A stretch of DNA of 64,000 nucleotides from Aliivibrio sifiae (GTDB taxonomy: Bacteria; Pseudomonadota; Gammaproteobacteria; Enterobacterales; Vibrionaceae), in the NCBI RefSeq assembly GCF_002954715.1, contig NZ_MSCP01000001.1:1268781-1332780 (forward strand). The letters are read 5' to 3'. Each line of letters opens with the position of its first letter. Position 1 is the first letter of the stretch. A program made the translations under genes and the position numbers. Under the pieces are notes generated by a model. The model was not told where the DNA came from. It ran no database searches and worked only from the letters and a program-made list of their open reading frames with translations. Shown piece by piece: positions 9,015 through 17,461 of this stretch.

Positions 9015-10373
9015 TTATGCTGCTTTTTCGTTAGCTAGAGATAGTGCAGATATAACTCCTTGAGCCAATGTTACCGACCAAAATTCTCCTGCTAATGTGA
9101 GACTTAAATAATTATGATTAACGGTAACTAATCCGTTTTGTTGCCAATGCTTAAATAAAGGCATTAAGTAATCAAAAATATCTTGGTTTGAATGTTGTCG
9201 TAGTAACTGACGTGATAGAACTCCGCGGTCAAACCCAGCTTTTATCATAGAAAACAACCCTGCTGATGCTGCTAATTGTGTCATCATCGCAATCGGCATC
9301 TTATTAGCATTAATTGATTCAATATAAGCATCCAATGTACGATGTTGCATGATTCCAACACCACCTACATTTCCTCCTGCGCCACAACCAACCGGTAATA
9401 CTTCCGCAGTCGTCTTTGTTAAACTGTTATAAATGCTTCGCTCTCTGTTATCTTTTGCCCAATGATTAACACTGAGGCGACGAAGGTGGTGTTTATTCAT
9501 AAATTCAACACCATATTGATACATATACGCTTTTTCTTCTGTTGATGCTGGGTGTGGAAGTTTCCCCTTCTCAATCATTCCCTTCATTGGCGTACCACCC
9601 ATTTCAATCAATTGATATAAATCGACCCCATGCGCATCTGTTTCTAAAAAATCGTCTAAGTCTTGCTGCCAAATCTCTGTGGTTTGATAAGGTAAACCAT
9701 AAAGTAAATCCACCACTATTGGTGCTTGGTTACTTTGGCTAAGCTCTTGAATTCGTCTTAATACATATTCTCTATCGTCTAAACGTTTGGCTGAACGTCT
9801 TACTTTAGTATTAAAACTTTGCACCCCAAATGAGAATCGATTAAAGCCGCCCTCTAATGCCTTATCAAACATCTCTTCATCAAAGCGATTAATACGCCCT
9901 TCTAAGGTAATTTCACAATCAGTCGTCAATGGGAAATAACTGCGAATTGCCTTACCTAATTGTTCAATTTGATCAGCAGTAAGATCCGTTGGTGTACCAC
10001 CGCCAATATAAACCGCATGAAATGGCGCTGATTGAGTCCAAGGTAATTGGGCTTTCCATTTTAATTCAACCATAAGCGCTTCAAAATAATCAGCGACTAA
10101 AGTCTTGCTTGACGCATGTTGAAAAAAATTACAATAAGTACAACGTACACGACAAAAAGGGATATGAACGTATAAACACCGATGCTCGCTTAACTCTACC
10201 GTTTTCGATAAAGCAGTATTAAAACGCTTAGAAAACTGAGAACTACTGATTGGCATAGCACTTCCGCCCGCATGAGCTGACGATTTTCTCTGAAAAGCAT
10301 ACAACAAAGGTTCTGGTGTATTTTCACCCAAAATGGAATTAGGTAAGTAATGTAAATCTATTTGTTTATTCAT
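9015..10373 (-). CDS. hutW: Radical SAM heme-utilization protein HutW
   Basis: A HemN-like radical SAM protein of about 452 residues from the chosen ATG. The iron-sulfur motif CxxxCxxC is visible in YVHIPFCRVRCTYCNFF (Cys74, 78 and 81), followed by the SAM-binding IGGGTPTDL. HutW/HuvX/ChuW-type proteins act in heme use; ChuW opens heme anaerobically by a radical mechanism. It is first of hutWXZ. The frame also opens at a GTG at 10394, seven codons earlier, but the family normally begins near MNKQ and the seven extra residues look unrelated, so I prefer the ATG at 10373. Expression is probably Fur-controlled from the shared promoter region. Confidence 0.9.
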   Translation of the reverse strand: MNKQIDLHYLPNSILGENTPEPLLYAFQRKSSAHAGGSAMPISSSQFSKRFNTALSKTVELSEHRCLYVHIPFCRVRCTYCNFFQHASSKTLVADYFEALMVELKWKAQLPWTQSAPFHAVYIGGGTPTDLTADQIEQLGKAIRSYFPLTTDCEITLEGRINRFDEEMFDKALEGGFNRFSFGVQSFNTKVRRSAKRLDDREYVLRRIQELSQSNQAPIVVDLLYGLPYQTTEIWQQDLDDFLETDAHGVDLYQLIEMGGTPMKGMIEKGKLPHPASTEEKAYMYQYGVEFMNKHHLRRLSVNHWAKDNRERSIYNSLTKTTAEVLPVGCGAGGNVGGVGIMQHRTLDAYIESINANKMPIAMMTQLAASAGLFSMIKAGFDRGVLSRQLLRQHSNQDIFDYLMPLFKHWQQNGLVTVNHNYLSLTLAGEFWSVTLAQGVISALSLANEKAA

Positions 10374-10446
10374 GATTTCAATTCTACTTCTCACTCTTTA
10401 CCGCTAAGAGCTTCGTTTCTTTTATTATCATAAATTATTTTCAATT

Positions 10447-10477
10447 GATAATGCAATTGATAATTGATCTCATTTTC
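10447..10477. promoter_or_regulatory. Candidate overlapping Fur boxes, hutW/tonB divergent promoter
   Basis: GATAATTGATCTCATTTTC at 10459-10477 matches 14 of 19 positions of the classical Fur consensus. An overlapping site starting GATAATGCAATTGATAATT at 10447 matches 12 of 19. They lie between the divergent hutW and tonB starts, where iron-dependent repression of both operons would be expected. Scored by eye. Confidence 0.6.
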
Positions 10478-10533
10478 ATTAAGGTTATAATCATTCCATC
10501 TTTTTACATACTAAATTTGAAATGGAGATAGTC

Positions 10534-11262
10534 GTGCTGAACTTTCGTTACCTTACAGCGGTGGGGATTTCATTGGTTATTCATACTGCGCTTATTTGGG
10601 CTGTACCTGAAAAAAAAGCCTTTGCAATGCCTACAGGAAGTCAATCTTCACAAGTGAATATTCAGCTTGTAGCCCCTAGTGCTCCTTCCGTTTCATCAAA
10701 GAAAAAAATAGAACCGACAAAAAAAGAAAATAAACCAACGCCACAGAAAACAATGTCGACACCAACGACCCCTAAAAAATCAGTAACTAAAAGAATAGAA
10801 AAACCAAAAGAACCATCAAAAAGCTACAAACCGAAGCCACCAATAAAAACATCATCAAAACCAAAAGAGAAAAAGAAAGAACAAAAAAAACCAGAAAAAG
10901 AATCCGTCGTAAAAAAAGACGAGACAAAAACAAACAGCAAAAGAAAACCTGCAGTATCTAAATCAGGAGTAACTGAAAAACCTCAATTGGTGAAAAAGCC
11001 AAGCTTTCTTAAGCGTCCTAATGCACCCCGCTACCCACGAATTGCACAGCGTAAAGGAATTGAAGGGACCGCTTTATATGAGATTTGGTTAAATGAAAAC
11101 GGTAAACAAATTAAACAAGAATTAATTACATCATCAGGTACACAAATTCTTGATGAGGCAGCTTTAACCGCTATACGTGATTGGAAGTTTTCGCCACAAG
11201 TTATCAATGGTCAGGCTATTGCGCATCGCGTTCAGATCCCTGTCCGATTTTCTCTAAACTAG
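10534..11262 (+). CDS. tonB: Energy-transducing protein TonB
   Basis: TonB of the Vibrio TonB1 system, about 242 residues. One N-terminal membrane anchor (YLTAVGISLVIHTALIWAV) is followed by a long Lys/Pro-rich periplasmic spacer (about 45-150) and a C-terminal TonB domain with YPRIAQRKGIEGTALYEI and AALTAIRDWKFSP. It carries energy from ExbB/ExbD to outer-membrane heme and siderophore receptors. An in-frame ATG lies at 10522, but GGAG at 10525-10528 sits 5-6 bp before a GTG at 10534 (MLNFRYLTAV), so I take the GTG as the start. First gene of tonB-exbB-exbD-hutBCD. Confidence 0.9.
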   Translation: MLNFRYLTAVGISLVIHTALIWAVPEKKAFAMPTGSQSSQVNIQLVAPSAPSVSSKKKIEPTKKENKPTPQKTMSTPTTPKKSVTKRIEKPKEPSKSYKPKPPIKTSSKPKEKKKEQKKPEKESVVKKDETKTNSKRKPAVSKSGVTEKPQLVKKPSFLKRPNAPRYPRIAQRKGIEGTALYEIWLNENGKQIKQELITSSGTQILDEAALTAIRDWKFSPQVINGQAIAHRVQIPVRFSLN

Positions 11263-11278
11263 TTGTATGGAAATCAAC

Positions 11279-11962
11279 ATGCTCAATTTATCTCACTTAT
11301 ATTCTCAATTAGGCATTATGGCACTGCCACTTTTAGCCTGTTCTCTTATTACGCTGGCATTACTAATCGAACGAGTAATTCAACTAATACTTTTTTCTGG
11401 TAGTTCACACCGTTCAATCAAAAAATCCTTAGCTCAACTAAGTAAAGATGACGATCAAAACATTTATCTCTTAATCATGTCGTTAAAAAATCGTAGAGCG
11501 CTATCCGCAAAAGGGAACGCAATGTTACTTGCCCATCGTAATTTCACCAAAGTTCTGCGTGAAGACGTCGCTGGATTATGGCTACAAGAGAAACGGTATC
11601 AACTACGTTCAGGGCTTAGACTGTTATCTTTAATAGGTATGATTAGTCCATTATTAGGGTTATTAGGTACAGTACTTGGCCTTATTGATATGTTTAAAGA
11701 CGTCGCTGCAACCACTGGCTCAATTACACCAAATATCCTTGCTGATGGATTAGGACTCGCAATGCGAACCACCGCAATTGGTTTAATTATTGCCTTACCA
11801 GCAATCTCAAGTGCACAACTATTAGGTTTATGGGCTGATCGTATTTTTTCTCGTTTAGAGCATTCATTAAACTATACCAACTTATGGATCGAAGGCGTAT
11901 TTATCAATGACGAACAAGACTTAAGTAATGAAGCCTTAAAAAATAAAGAGCGCTTTGTATGA
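11279..11962 (+). CDS. exbB: TonB-system proton channel subunit ExbB
   Basis: About 227 residues with three membrane segments: one near the N-terminus (LGIMALPLLACSLITLALLI) and two after a cytoplasmic loop (LLSLIGMISPLLGLLGTVLGLI and MRTTAIGLIIALPAISSA). The GLLGTVLG motif is typical of ExbB/MotA/TolQ. With ExbD it uses the proton gradient to energise TonB. An ATG at 11267 is in frame, but GGAA at 11269-11272 is well placed for the ATG at 11279 (MLNLSHLYSQLG), which I prefer. The stop overlaps the exbD start. Confidence 0.92.
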   Translation: MLNLSHLYSQLGIMALPLLACSLITLALLIERVIQLILFSGSSHRSIKKSLAQLSKDDDQNIYLLIMSLKNRRALSAKGNAMLLAHRNFTKVLREDVAGLWLQEKRYQLRSGLRLLSLIGMISPLLGLLGTVLGLIDMFKDVAATTGSITPNILADGLGLAMRTTAIGLIIALPAISSAQLLGLWADRIFSRLEHSLNYTNLWIEGVFINDEQDLSNEALKNKERFV

Positions 11963-12375
11963 TAAAACTAACGACAGAGAACCATCCAGACTCTCTACAA
12001 CCAGACCTTACCCCTTTACTCGATATCATTTTTATTGTGATGGTATTTCTACTACTCACAGCGACAGTTAAACTGCAGTCTTTAGAAGTCAGTCTACCTA
12101 CAGCCGAAACAGAATCAGTATCTGCGGTCGATAACAAATCTCTTACCGTCAATATTTTAGAAAAGCCACCTTACTGGGGACTAGATGGAAAATCTTACTC
12201 TTCATGGGATAGTTTTACTCAAACCTTACTAATTCAGGTTAAAAATAAGCCGGAGTTCCAAGTAGTTATTGCTTCTGATAAATCAGCTGAGATCCAACAC
12301 ATGGTTAAACTACTTGCCTTCTTGCAAGACAATAAGATCAAAGCAACCCAAATTTTAATGGACGAAAACAAATAA
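11959..12375 (+). CDS. exbD: TonB-system subunit ExbD
   Basis: 138 residues with one N-terminal membrane span containing the conserved proton-carrying aspartate (PDLTPLLDIIFIVMVFLLLTA, Asp23) and a periplasmic domain. Partner of ExbB. The ATG overlaps the exbB stop (ATGA) and the stop shares a base with the hutB start, so translation is coupled along the operon. Confidence 0.92.
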   Translation: MIKLTTENHPDSLQPDLTPLLDIIFIVMVFLLLTATVKLQSLEVSLPTAETESVSAVDNKSLTVNILEKPPYWGLDGKSYSSWDSFTQTLLIQVKNKPEFQVVIASDKSAEIQHMVKLLAFLQDNKIKATQILMDENK

Positions 12376-13223
12376 TGAATCATTCTCGACTAAACTCAGC
12401 TCTACTTGCTTTAATGCTTGTATCAACATCTTCTATGGTTATTGCTCAAGAACGTATTATCAGCGCAGGAAGCGCAGTAACTGAATTAATCTATGCATTA
12501 AACGCACAAGAGTCTCTTGTTGCCGTAGATGTGACAAGTAAGATGCCACAAGCTTCTGAATTACCAAAAATTGGTTATCATCGCCAATTATCTACCGAAG
12601 GTTTATTAACTCTACAGCCGACTCAACTCATTGGTTCTGATGAAATGGGGCCTAAATCTACTCTTGATTTATTAAGACAATCAAACGTAAAAGTCAATAT
12701 TGTAAACACAAAACCAACGATTAAAGGTCTATTAGAGCGCATTGATGAGATTGCGTTGCTTACCCACCATCAAGACAATGCACAACACATTAAAGATGAA
12801 GTTAATAAAAAAGTGACTCAGTTAAGCAAGAATATTCCAGAAAAATCAAAGCAGAAAAAGGTTCTCTATTTATTACTTCATGAAGGTCGTGCTCCTTATG
12901 TCGCAGGTAGAGAAACAACAATGGATGAAATGATTCATCTAGCTGGCGGAACTAATCCAGCACAAAACCTGATTTCATCATTTAAGCCACTCTCTATGGA
13001 GGCGATGCTTTCAATGCAACCTGATGTTGTTCTCGTTAGTAATCGTAGTCTAGCTAAATTAGAAAGTATCGATAATATTATTAAAGCAATTCCTACTTTA
13101 GCTTCTACACCTGCTGGGCTTAATAAACAAATCATTGGTATTGATGGTTCAGCATTAGTTGGTGGATTAGGTTTGGCTACTCTGGAAGAAGCAGCTCGCC
13201 TTAATACTCTGCTTTATCCATAA
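12375..13223 (+). CDS. hutB: Periplasmic heme-binding protein HutB
   Basis: 282 residues with a signal peptide (to about residue 24, ...SSMVIAQ) and the class III solute-binding fold (RIISAGSAVTELIYALNAQESLVAVDVTS). It receives heme in the periplasm from the TonB-dependent receptor and delivers it to the HutCD transporter. The conserved VLYLLLHEGRAPYVAGRETTMDEMI segment fits the HutB/HmuT family. It lies directly after exbD and 12 bp before hutC. Confidence 0.92.
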   Translation: MNHSRLNSALLALMLVSTSSMVIAQERIISAGSAVTELIYALNAQESLVAVDVTSKMPQASELPKIGYHRQLSTEGLLTLQPTQLIGSDEMGPKSTLDLLRQSNVKVNIVNTKPTIKGLLERIDEIALLTHHQDNAQHIKDEVNKKVTQLSKNIPEKSKQKKVLYLLLHEGRAPYVAGRETTMDEMIHLAGGTNPAQNLISSFKPLSMEAMLSMQPDVVLVSNRSLAKLESIDNIIKAIPTLASTPAGLNKQIIGIDGSALVGGLGLATLEEAARLNTLLYP

Positions 13224-13235
13224 GGTCACTTTGCT

Positions 13236-14273
13236 ATGTTATTGAAATACATTACTTATTCAAAAGTAATAATTTTAAGTGCTTTATTTCTTTTATTTAC
13301 CGCTATTAGCTCTATTGCTACTGGGCCAATGAATATTACACTGAGTGAAAGCTTTAATAGTTTGGTTCCTTGGTCAAGCGTTGAAATTCCCGCACATATT
13401 AATTTAATCATTCACCAAGTGCGATTACCAAGAACCTTATTATGTATGTTGGTTGGTGCTATTTTGGCAATATCTGGCGTTGTTATGCAGGGCCTATTTC
13501 GTAACCCTTTAGCTGAGCCTGGAATTATTGGTGTTTCGGCAGGAGCTGCGCTTGGTGCTGCTTTGGCAATCGTTCTCTTTTCATCAATTGCTGAACAATT
13601 TCCTTTCTTTATGAATTTTGCTGCTGTACCTATTTTTGCTTTTCTTGGTGGTGCAATTACTACCTTAATTGTCTACCGATTAGGAACCAGTAAATTTGGG
13701 ACCTCAATTACGGTCATGCTATTAGCAGGGGTTGCGATAAGTGCTCTATCTGGTGCCGGTATTGGTTACTTAAATTTTATTGCTGATGACCAAATGCTAC
13801 GTGATCTTTCTTTATGGTCAATGGGATCATTAGCAGGTGCAAAATGGTCAGACTTACTGTTGGCTTCTATTGGTCTCATCGTACTTTTGTGTTTATTTAT
13901 GAAAAATGCCTCAGGTTTAAACGCATTATTACTTGGCGAAGCTGAAGCAAAACACTTAGGAATAAATGTTCAGTCTTTAAAACAACGTATGATCATCTTA
14001 AGTGCCGTGGGGGTTGGGATAACGGTTAGTTTGTCTGGAATGATCGGGTTTATTGGATTAATTATTCCTCATCTTGGTCGTATGCTATCTGGACCAAACC
14101 ACAAAACTTTATTACCTCTTTCTGCGTTACTTGGCGGCCTTTTATTGACTGCGGCAGATATGTTTGCTCGAGTCGCAGTTAGCCCCGCAGAATTACCCGT
14201 AGGTATCGTGACAGCAATTATTGGTGCACCTTTCTTTTTATATTTATTATTTACCCAACGAGGTAAAATTTAA
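13236..14273 (+). CDS. hutC: Heme ABC transporter permease HutC
   Basis: 345-residue FecCD/BtuC-type permease with about ten hydrophobic helices. Recognisable motifs are RLPRTLLCMLVGAILAISG, GLFRNPLAEPGIIGVSAGAALG and the cytoplasmic coupling segment SGMIGFIGLIIPHLGRML. It forms the inner-membrane channel for heme with HutD as ATPase and HutB as donor. AAGG precedes the ATG by about 10 bp. The last base is shared with the hutD start. Confidence 0.93.
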   Translation: MLLKYITYSKVIILSALFLLFTAISSIATGPMNITLSESFNSLVPWSSVEIPAHINLIIHQVRLPRTLLCMLVGAILAISGVVMQGLFRNPLAEPGIIGVSAGAALGAALAIVLFSSIAEQFPFFMNFAAVPIFAFLGGAITTLIVYRLGTSKFGTSITVMLLAGVAISALSGAGIGYLNFIADDQMLRDLSLWSMGSLAGAKWSDLLLASIGLIVLLCLFMKNASGLNALLLGEAEAKHLGINVQSLKQRMIILSAVGVGITVSLSGMIGFIGLIIPHLGRMLSGPNHKTLLPLSALLGGLLLTAADMFARVAVSPAELPVGIVTAIIGAPFFLYLLFTQRGKI

Positions 14274-15052
14274 TGAGTCATTCAGCTTTAGCTATTTCAG
14301 CAAAAAACATTTCGTACCACATTGGATCTAAAATGATTTTAGATAAAATAAATTTAGATCTTCATTGTGGTGAGGTAACGACTCTACTTGGACCTAATGG
14401 TGCCGGAAAAAGTACACTATTAAAGCTATTGTCTAATGAGATTTCTTCTTTCGATAATATTCGTTTTTTTGGAAAAACTAAAGATCAATGGAATAGCAAT
14501 AAACTAGCAAAGCGACTTGGTGTTCTTCCTCAGCACAGCACGCTCTCATTTGCTTTTAATGTCCATGAAGTCGTTGAACTGGGCGGTTTACCGTTAGGAC
14601 TATCAAACCAAAAATTACATGAAATCACGAATGATATGATGAATAAAACGGGTATTAATCACTTAGTAAATAGATTATACCCATCACTGTCAGGTGGTGA
14701 AAAGCAACGAGTTCATTTAGCTCGAGTTCTAACACAAGTGAGCCAGCATCAACAAAAAATCATAATGTTAGATGAACCAACGTCAGCGTTAGATCTCTCT
14801 CATCAACATAAGACACTAAAATTAGCGAAAGAGTTAGCTAATGAAGGGGCTGCTGTTATTGTTGTATTACATGATTTGAATTTAGCCGCGCAATATTCAG
14901 ACAGAGTGATAGTCTTAAAAGATGGGAAACTACAAGCGGATGGGAAGCCTTGGGAAGCAATAACTGCCGAAATGATAGAAAAGGTATATGGGTACAAAAC
15001 GTTAATTCAATCGCACCCTACTTTGGATATTCCTGTAGTTTTTGCAGCATAA
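14273..15052 (+). CDS. hutD: Heme ABC transporter ATP-binding protein HutD
   Basis: 259-residue ABC ATPase. Walker A is LLGPNGAGKSTLLK (about 38-51), the signature is SLSGGEKQRVHLAR, Walker B is IIMLDEPTSALD, and the switch histidine is in VVLHDLNLAA. It drives heme import through HutC. Final gene of tonB-exbBD-hutBCD, with a terminator about 27 bp after the stop. Confidence 0.94.
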   Translation: MSHSALAISAKNISYHIGSKMILDKINLDLHCGEVTTLLGPNGAGKSTLLKLLSNEISSFDNIRFFGKTKDQWNSNKLAKRLGVLPQHSTLSFAFNVHEVVELGGLPLGLSNQKLHEITNDMMNKTGINHLVNRLYPSLSGGEKQRVHLARVLTQVSQHQQKIIMLDEPTSALDLSHQHKTLKLAKELANEGAAVIVVLHDLNLAAQYSDRVIVLKDGKLQADGKPWEAITAEMIEKVYGYKTLIQSHPTLDIPVVFAA

Positions 15053-15077
15053 AATACCTAGTCACTAATCGTATTAT

Positions 15078-15112
15078 AAAAAGAGCGTATATAATTACTG
15101 TCCGCTCTTTTA
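15078..15112. terminator. Bidirectional terminator between hutD and ferric reductase gene
   Basis: AAAAGAGCG, a 15-nt loop, then CGCTCTTTT. A- and T-runs on both sides let it end the hut operon on the plus strand and the convergent reductase gene on the minus strand. Confidence 0.75.
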
Positions 15113-15130
15113 TTTCTATATTTATTATGA

Positions 15131-16456
15131 TTAACGCATTTTAAATATTTCTTTATGAAAGGCATTTTCTAGCATGCCTTCTCTAATGAGCGAATCTTTT
15201 AAACTCATACCAAATGCTTCTGGCCCACAAAAGCTAACTGAATAATATTTACTATCAATGGTCTGCAAAACTTGTTTAGACGTTAATCTATTACCTTTAT
15301 CTGATTCGATAAGATGTAATTCAATAAAATCTATCCCTTGTAGAATCGATTTAATTTCAGTATTAAAGAACGCTTCTTTTTCACTGTTTACGCAATAAAA
15401 TAGATCTATTTTTTCAATCTTATTTTGTCCTCTATCGGATATTTTTTTAAGCCAATAGAGTCGTGAAAGTAATGGGACAATACCAATTCCAGCCCCTATC
15501 CAGACTTGATTAGCATCAGATGACACTTGAAAGTAACCATAGCCTCCCTCTACTGTCACTTTCGTTCTTATTTTGATCTCATTAACTAATTGATGAGTGT
15601 AATCACCAAGATCTTTTATCCCAAATTCAACCAATTTTGTGTCTTCATCATAATTTAAAATAGAAAAAGGATGAGGCGCTTCACCATCATGGAAATTGAT
15701 ATAAGCAAACTGACCTTCTTTATATTGCAGTGAGTTTTCAAGTTTAATTTTTAGACGAGCCACTACTGTTAAATCTGGCTCACTCTTAAATTTATCAACC
15801 TGTATTACTTCGCCTTTTGTTTTATTTTTCTTGCCTATAGAACCCGTTAATGACAGTAATGCACACCATACAGAAATAAGCGATAGCAATATGATTGCGA
15901 TATTCATTGGGATTAACGAAAGATCCCATTTGATCAAAAGAAGTGTATGAAAAATACCGGCCAGCATTAATACTCCGCCAATTTTATGTATCCCTTTAAA
16001 TTTTTTATAGCTAACTCTCTCAACTAAGCTAATGATGGTAAAAATGATGAAAAATTTAAATGAGATGTCTCCAACTTTTTCAGCAATTGAGACCCAATCA
16101 ACAACTGATAATAATTGTTCTTTTCCTTTACCTTTATGTAATGGTCTTATTAACCAGCCTAACTGAACAGCCCAGTGGGCACTTTTGATAACGCTCCAAT
16201 GCAAGATCAAAGTTATAAATGCTAAGATCCCTAATTTTTTATGCAGAGTATAGCCTTTATCTAATCCTTTCACTAAGTGCTCTACCCATTTAAATCGAGA
16301 GGAAAGAATTATCGCGCCCCCCATATAAGCAAAGCCTAACCAACCTGTTAATACAATAAGCTGCTTACGTAAGTCCATAATGTTATCGAGTTCAGAAACC
16401 GATGAAGCAAAAGAAGGTAGCCACAATAAAAGAAGAAAAATTGTAAATTTACGCAT
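15131..16456 (-). CDS. Ferric reductase-like flavocytochrome with FAD/NAD-binding domains
   Basis: 441 residues. The N-terminal ~205 residues hold a possible signal segment and several helices of the ferric-reductase-like transmembrane domain, with candidate heme histidines in YTLHKKLGILAFITLILHW and in FKGIHKIGGVLMLAGIFHTLL. Next come an FAD-binding domain (HPFSILNYDED) and an NAD(P)-binding domain (VWIGAGIGIVPLLSRL; CGPEAFGMSL near the C-terminus). Such proteins move electrons from cytoplasmic NAD(P)H across the membrane; ferric iron is a likely acceptor given the hut neighbours, but a quinone or other acceptor is possible. Convergent with hutD. An 8-bp repeat tract lies 167 bp upstream of its start. 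Confidence 0.8.
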   Translation of the reverse strand: MRKFTIFLLLLWLPSFASSVSELDNIMDLRKQLIVLTGWLGFAYMGGAIILSSRFKWVEHLVKGLDKGYTLHKKLGILAFITLILHWSVIKSAHWAVQLGWLIRPLHKGKGKEQLLSVVDWVSIAEKVGDISFKFFIIFTIISLVERVSYKKFKGIHKIGGVLMLAGIFHTLLLIKWDLSLIPMNIAIILLSLISVWCALLSLTGSIGKKNKTKGEVIQVDKFKSEPDLTVVARLKIKLENSLQYKEGQFAYINFHDGEAPHPFSILNYDEDTKLVEFGIKDLGDYTHQLVNEIKIRTKVTVEGGYGYFQVSSDANQVWIGAGIGIVPLLSRLYWLKKISDRGQNKIEKIDLFYCVNSEKEAFFNTEIKSILQGIDFIELHLIESDKGNRLTSKQVLQTIDSKYYSVSFCGPEAFGMSLKDSLIREGMLENAFHKEIFKMR

Positions 16457-16464
16457 CGTCTATA

Positions 16465-16484
16465 CCATTAGATTAAATTAATGG
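16465..16484. promoter_or_regulatory. 20-bp palindrome just upstream of the ferric reductase start
   Basis: CCATTAGATTAAATTAATGG: CCATTA and TAATGG are exact inverted arms around an AT core. It ends 9 bp before the start codon, where a repressor site or RNA structure could control translation or transcription. No known regulator is recognised. Confidence 0.35.
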
Positions 16485-16622
16485 CGTCAATGATATGCTT
16501 TCATAGATAAATCAAAAGTGGATTTACAGTAGCTGTAATTCTTTTACAAAACCTGACATTAATTCCAAAGTTCTTATAAAGATAAGAAATTACTACAAAC
16601 CGAATATGATGTAAGAATAATT

Positions 16623-16694
16623 GGTAGATTGGTAGATTGGTAGATTGGTAGATTGGTAGATTGGTAGATTGGTAGATTGGTAGATTGGTAGATT
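16623..16694. repeat. Nine perfect tandem copies of an 8-bp unit (GGTAGATT)
   Basis: Counting gives nine uninterrupted, identical copies of GGTAGATT (72 bp). The tract lies between the rplT terminator (16707-16734) and the ferric-reductase-like gene (start 16456), so it is in that gene's upstream region. The rest of this ~310-bp intergenic stretch has no visible gene. Perfect short tandem arrays are prone to slipped-strand copy-number change. Confidence 0.97.
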
Positions 16695-16706
16695 ATCTTA
16701 CAGATA

Positions 16707-16734
16707 TAAAAAAAGGAGAGCTAGTGCTCTCCTT
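16707..16734 (-). terminator. Terminator after rplT
   Basis: Minus strand AAGGAGAGC, ACTA loop, GCTCTCCTT, then a run of T. Lies about 30 bp after the rplT stop and ends the thrS-infC-rpmI-rplT transcript. Confidence 0.85.
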
Positions 16735-16766
16735 ATTTAGTCTTAAAGCCTTTGAAACTGTTCTAA

Positions 16767-17120
16767 TTAAAGAGCAGCTTTCGCCTTAGCAACAAGAGCA
16801 GCGAATGCTACTTTGTCGAATACAGCGATGTCAGCTAGGATCTTACGATCGATTTCAATAGATGCTTTCTTAAGACCGTTAATGAAACGGCTGTAAGACA
16901 TCTCGTTTTGACGAGCTGCAGCATTGATACGAGCGATCCAAAGTTGACGGAAAACACGCTTTTTGTTACGACGGTCACGGTAAGCATATTGACCTGCTTT
17001 AGTAACTGCCTGGAAAGCTACACGGTAAACACGTGAACGTGCTCCGTAGTAACCTTTAGCTTGTTTTAGAACTTTCTTATGACGTGCACGAGCTTGTACA
17101 CCACGTTTTACGCGAGGCAT
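16767..17120 (-). CDS. rplT: 50S ribosomal protein L20
   Basis: 117 residues, full length for L20, highly basic. [30 protein letters not shown] is unmistakable. It binds 23S rRNA early in 50S assembly. In E. coli it also represses its own operon by binding mRNA ahead of rpmI. Follows rpmI by 39 bp. Confidence 0.98.
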   Translation of the reverse strand: MPRVKRGVQARARHKKVLKQAKGYYGARSRVYRVAFQAVTKAGQYAYRDRRNKKRVFRQLWIARINAAARQNEMSYSRFINGLKKASIEIDRKILADIAVFDKVAFAALVAKAKAAL

Positions 17121-17159
17121 TGTGTCTCTCCTAAACTAAAATTAAATAAATACTAAAAA

Positions 17160-17354
17160 TTATGCGTATGGAAGCATACGTGCAACTGCTGCTACTTCAC
17201 ATTTTGGAAGTAGAGAGTTTGGACGAAGCTGACGCTTGTTTTTAGTAGTACGTTTAGTCAGGATGTGACGTTTCGTAGCGTGCTTAAATTTGATACCACC
17301 AGCAGTTTTCTTAAAACGCTTAGAGGCACCTTTGTTTGATTTCATCTTAGGCAT
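17160..17354 (-). CDS. rpmI: 50S ribosomal protein L35
   Basis: 64 residues, typical L35: [20 protein letters not shown] and the C-terminal [13 protein letters not shown]. Small basic protein of the large subunit. Lies between infC (107-bp spacer with a hairpin) and rplT, the conserved gammaproteobacterial order. Confidence 0.98.
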   Translation of the reverse strand: MPKMKSNKGASKRFKKTAGGIKFKHATKRHILTKRTTKNKRQLRPNSLLPKCEVAAVARMLPYA

Positions 17355-17414
17355 GATGAATATAACTCCGCATTGTTGCGTGATTAAACATATAGTAATT
17401 AGGCGAATAAAACA

Positions 17415-17436
17415 GGATAACTGCGAGCAGTTACCC
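17415..17436 (-). promoter_or_regulatory. Hairpin in the infC-rpmI spacer (candidate L20 operator element)
   Basis: GGATAACTGC and GCAGTTACCC form a stem of up to ten pairs with one G-U pair on the minus-strand RNA and a very small loop. It lies in the 107-bp infC-rpmI spacer. In E. coli L20 represses rpmI-rplT by binding structures in this spacer. The functional link here is inference; the hairpin lacks a U-tract and so is not a terminator. Confidence 0.45.
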
Positions 17437-17461
17437 CACTTTACTACTTGAATGCACTAAA

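Noticed and set aside
10522-10533. ATG at 10522 as tonB start
   Set aside because: It overlaps the GGAG that is well placed for the GTG at 10534; possible, but less likely.
16623-16694. Repeat tract as a CRISPR array or integrase site
   Set aside because: The unit is only 8 bp and there are no spacers between copies; it is a simple tandem repeat.
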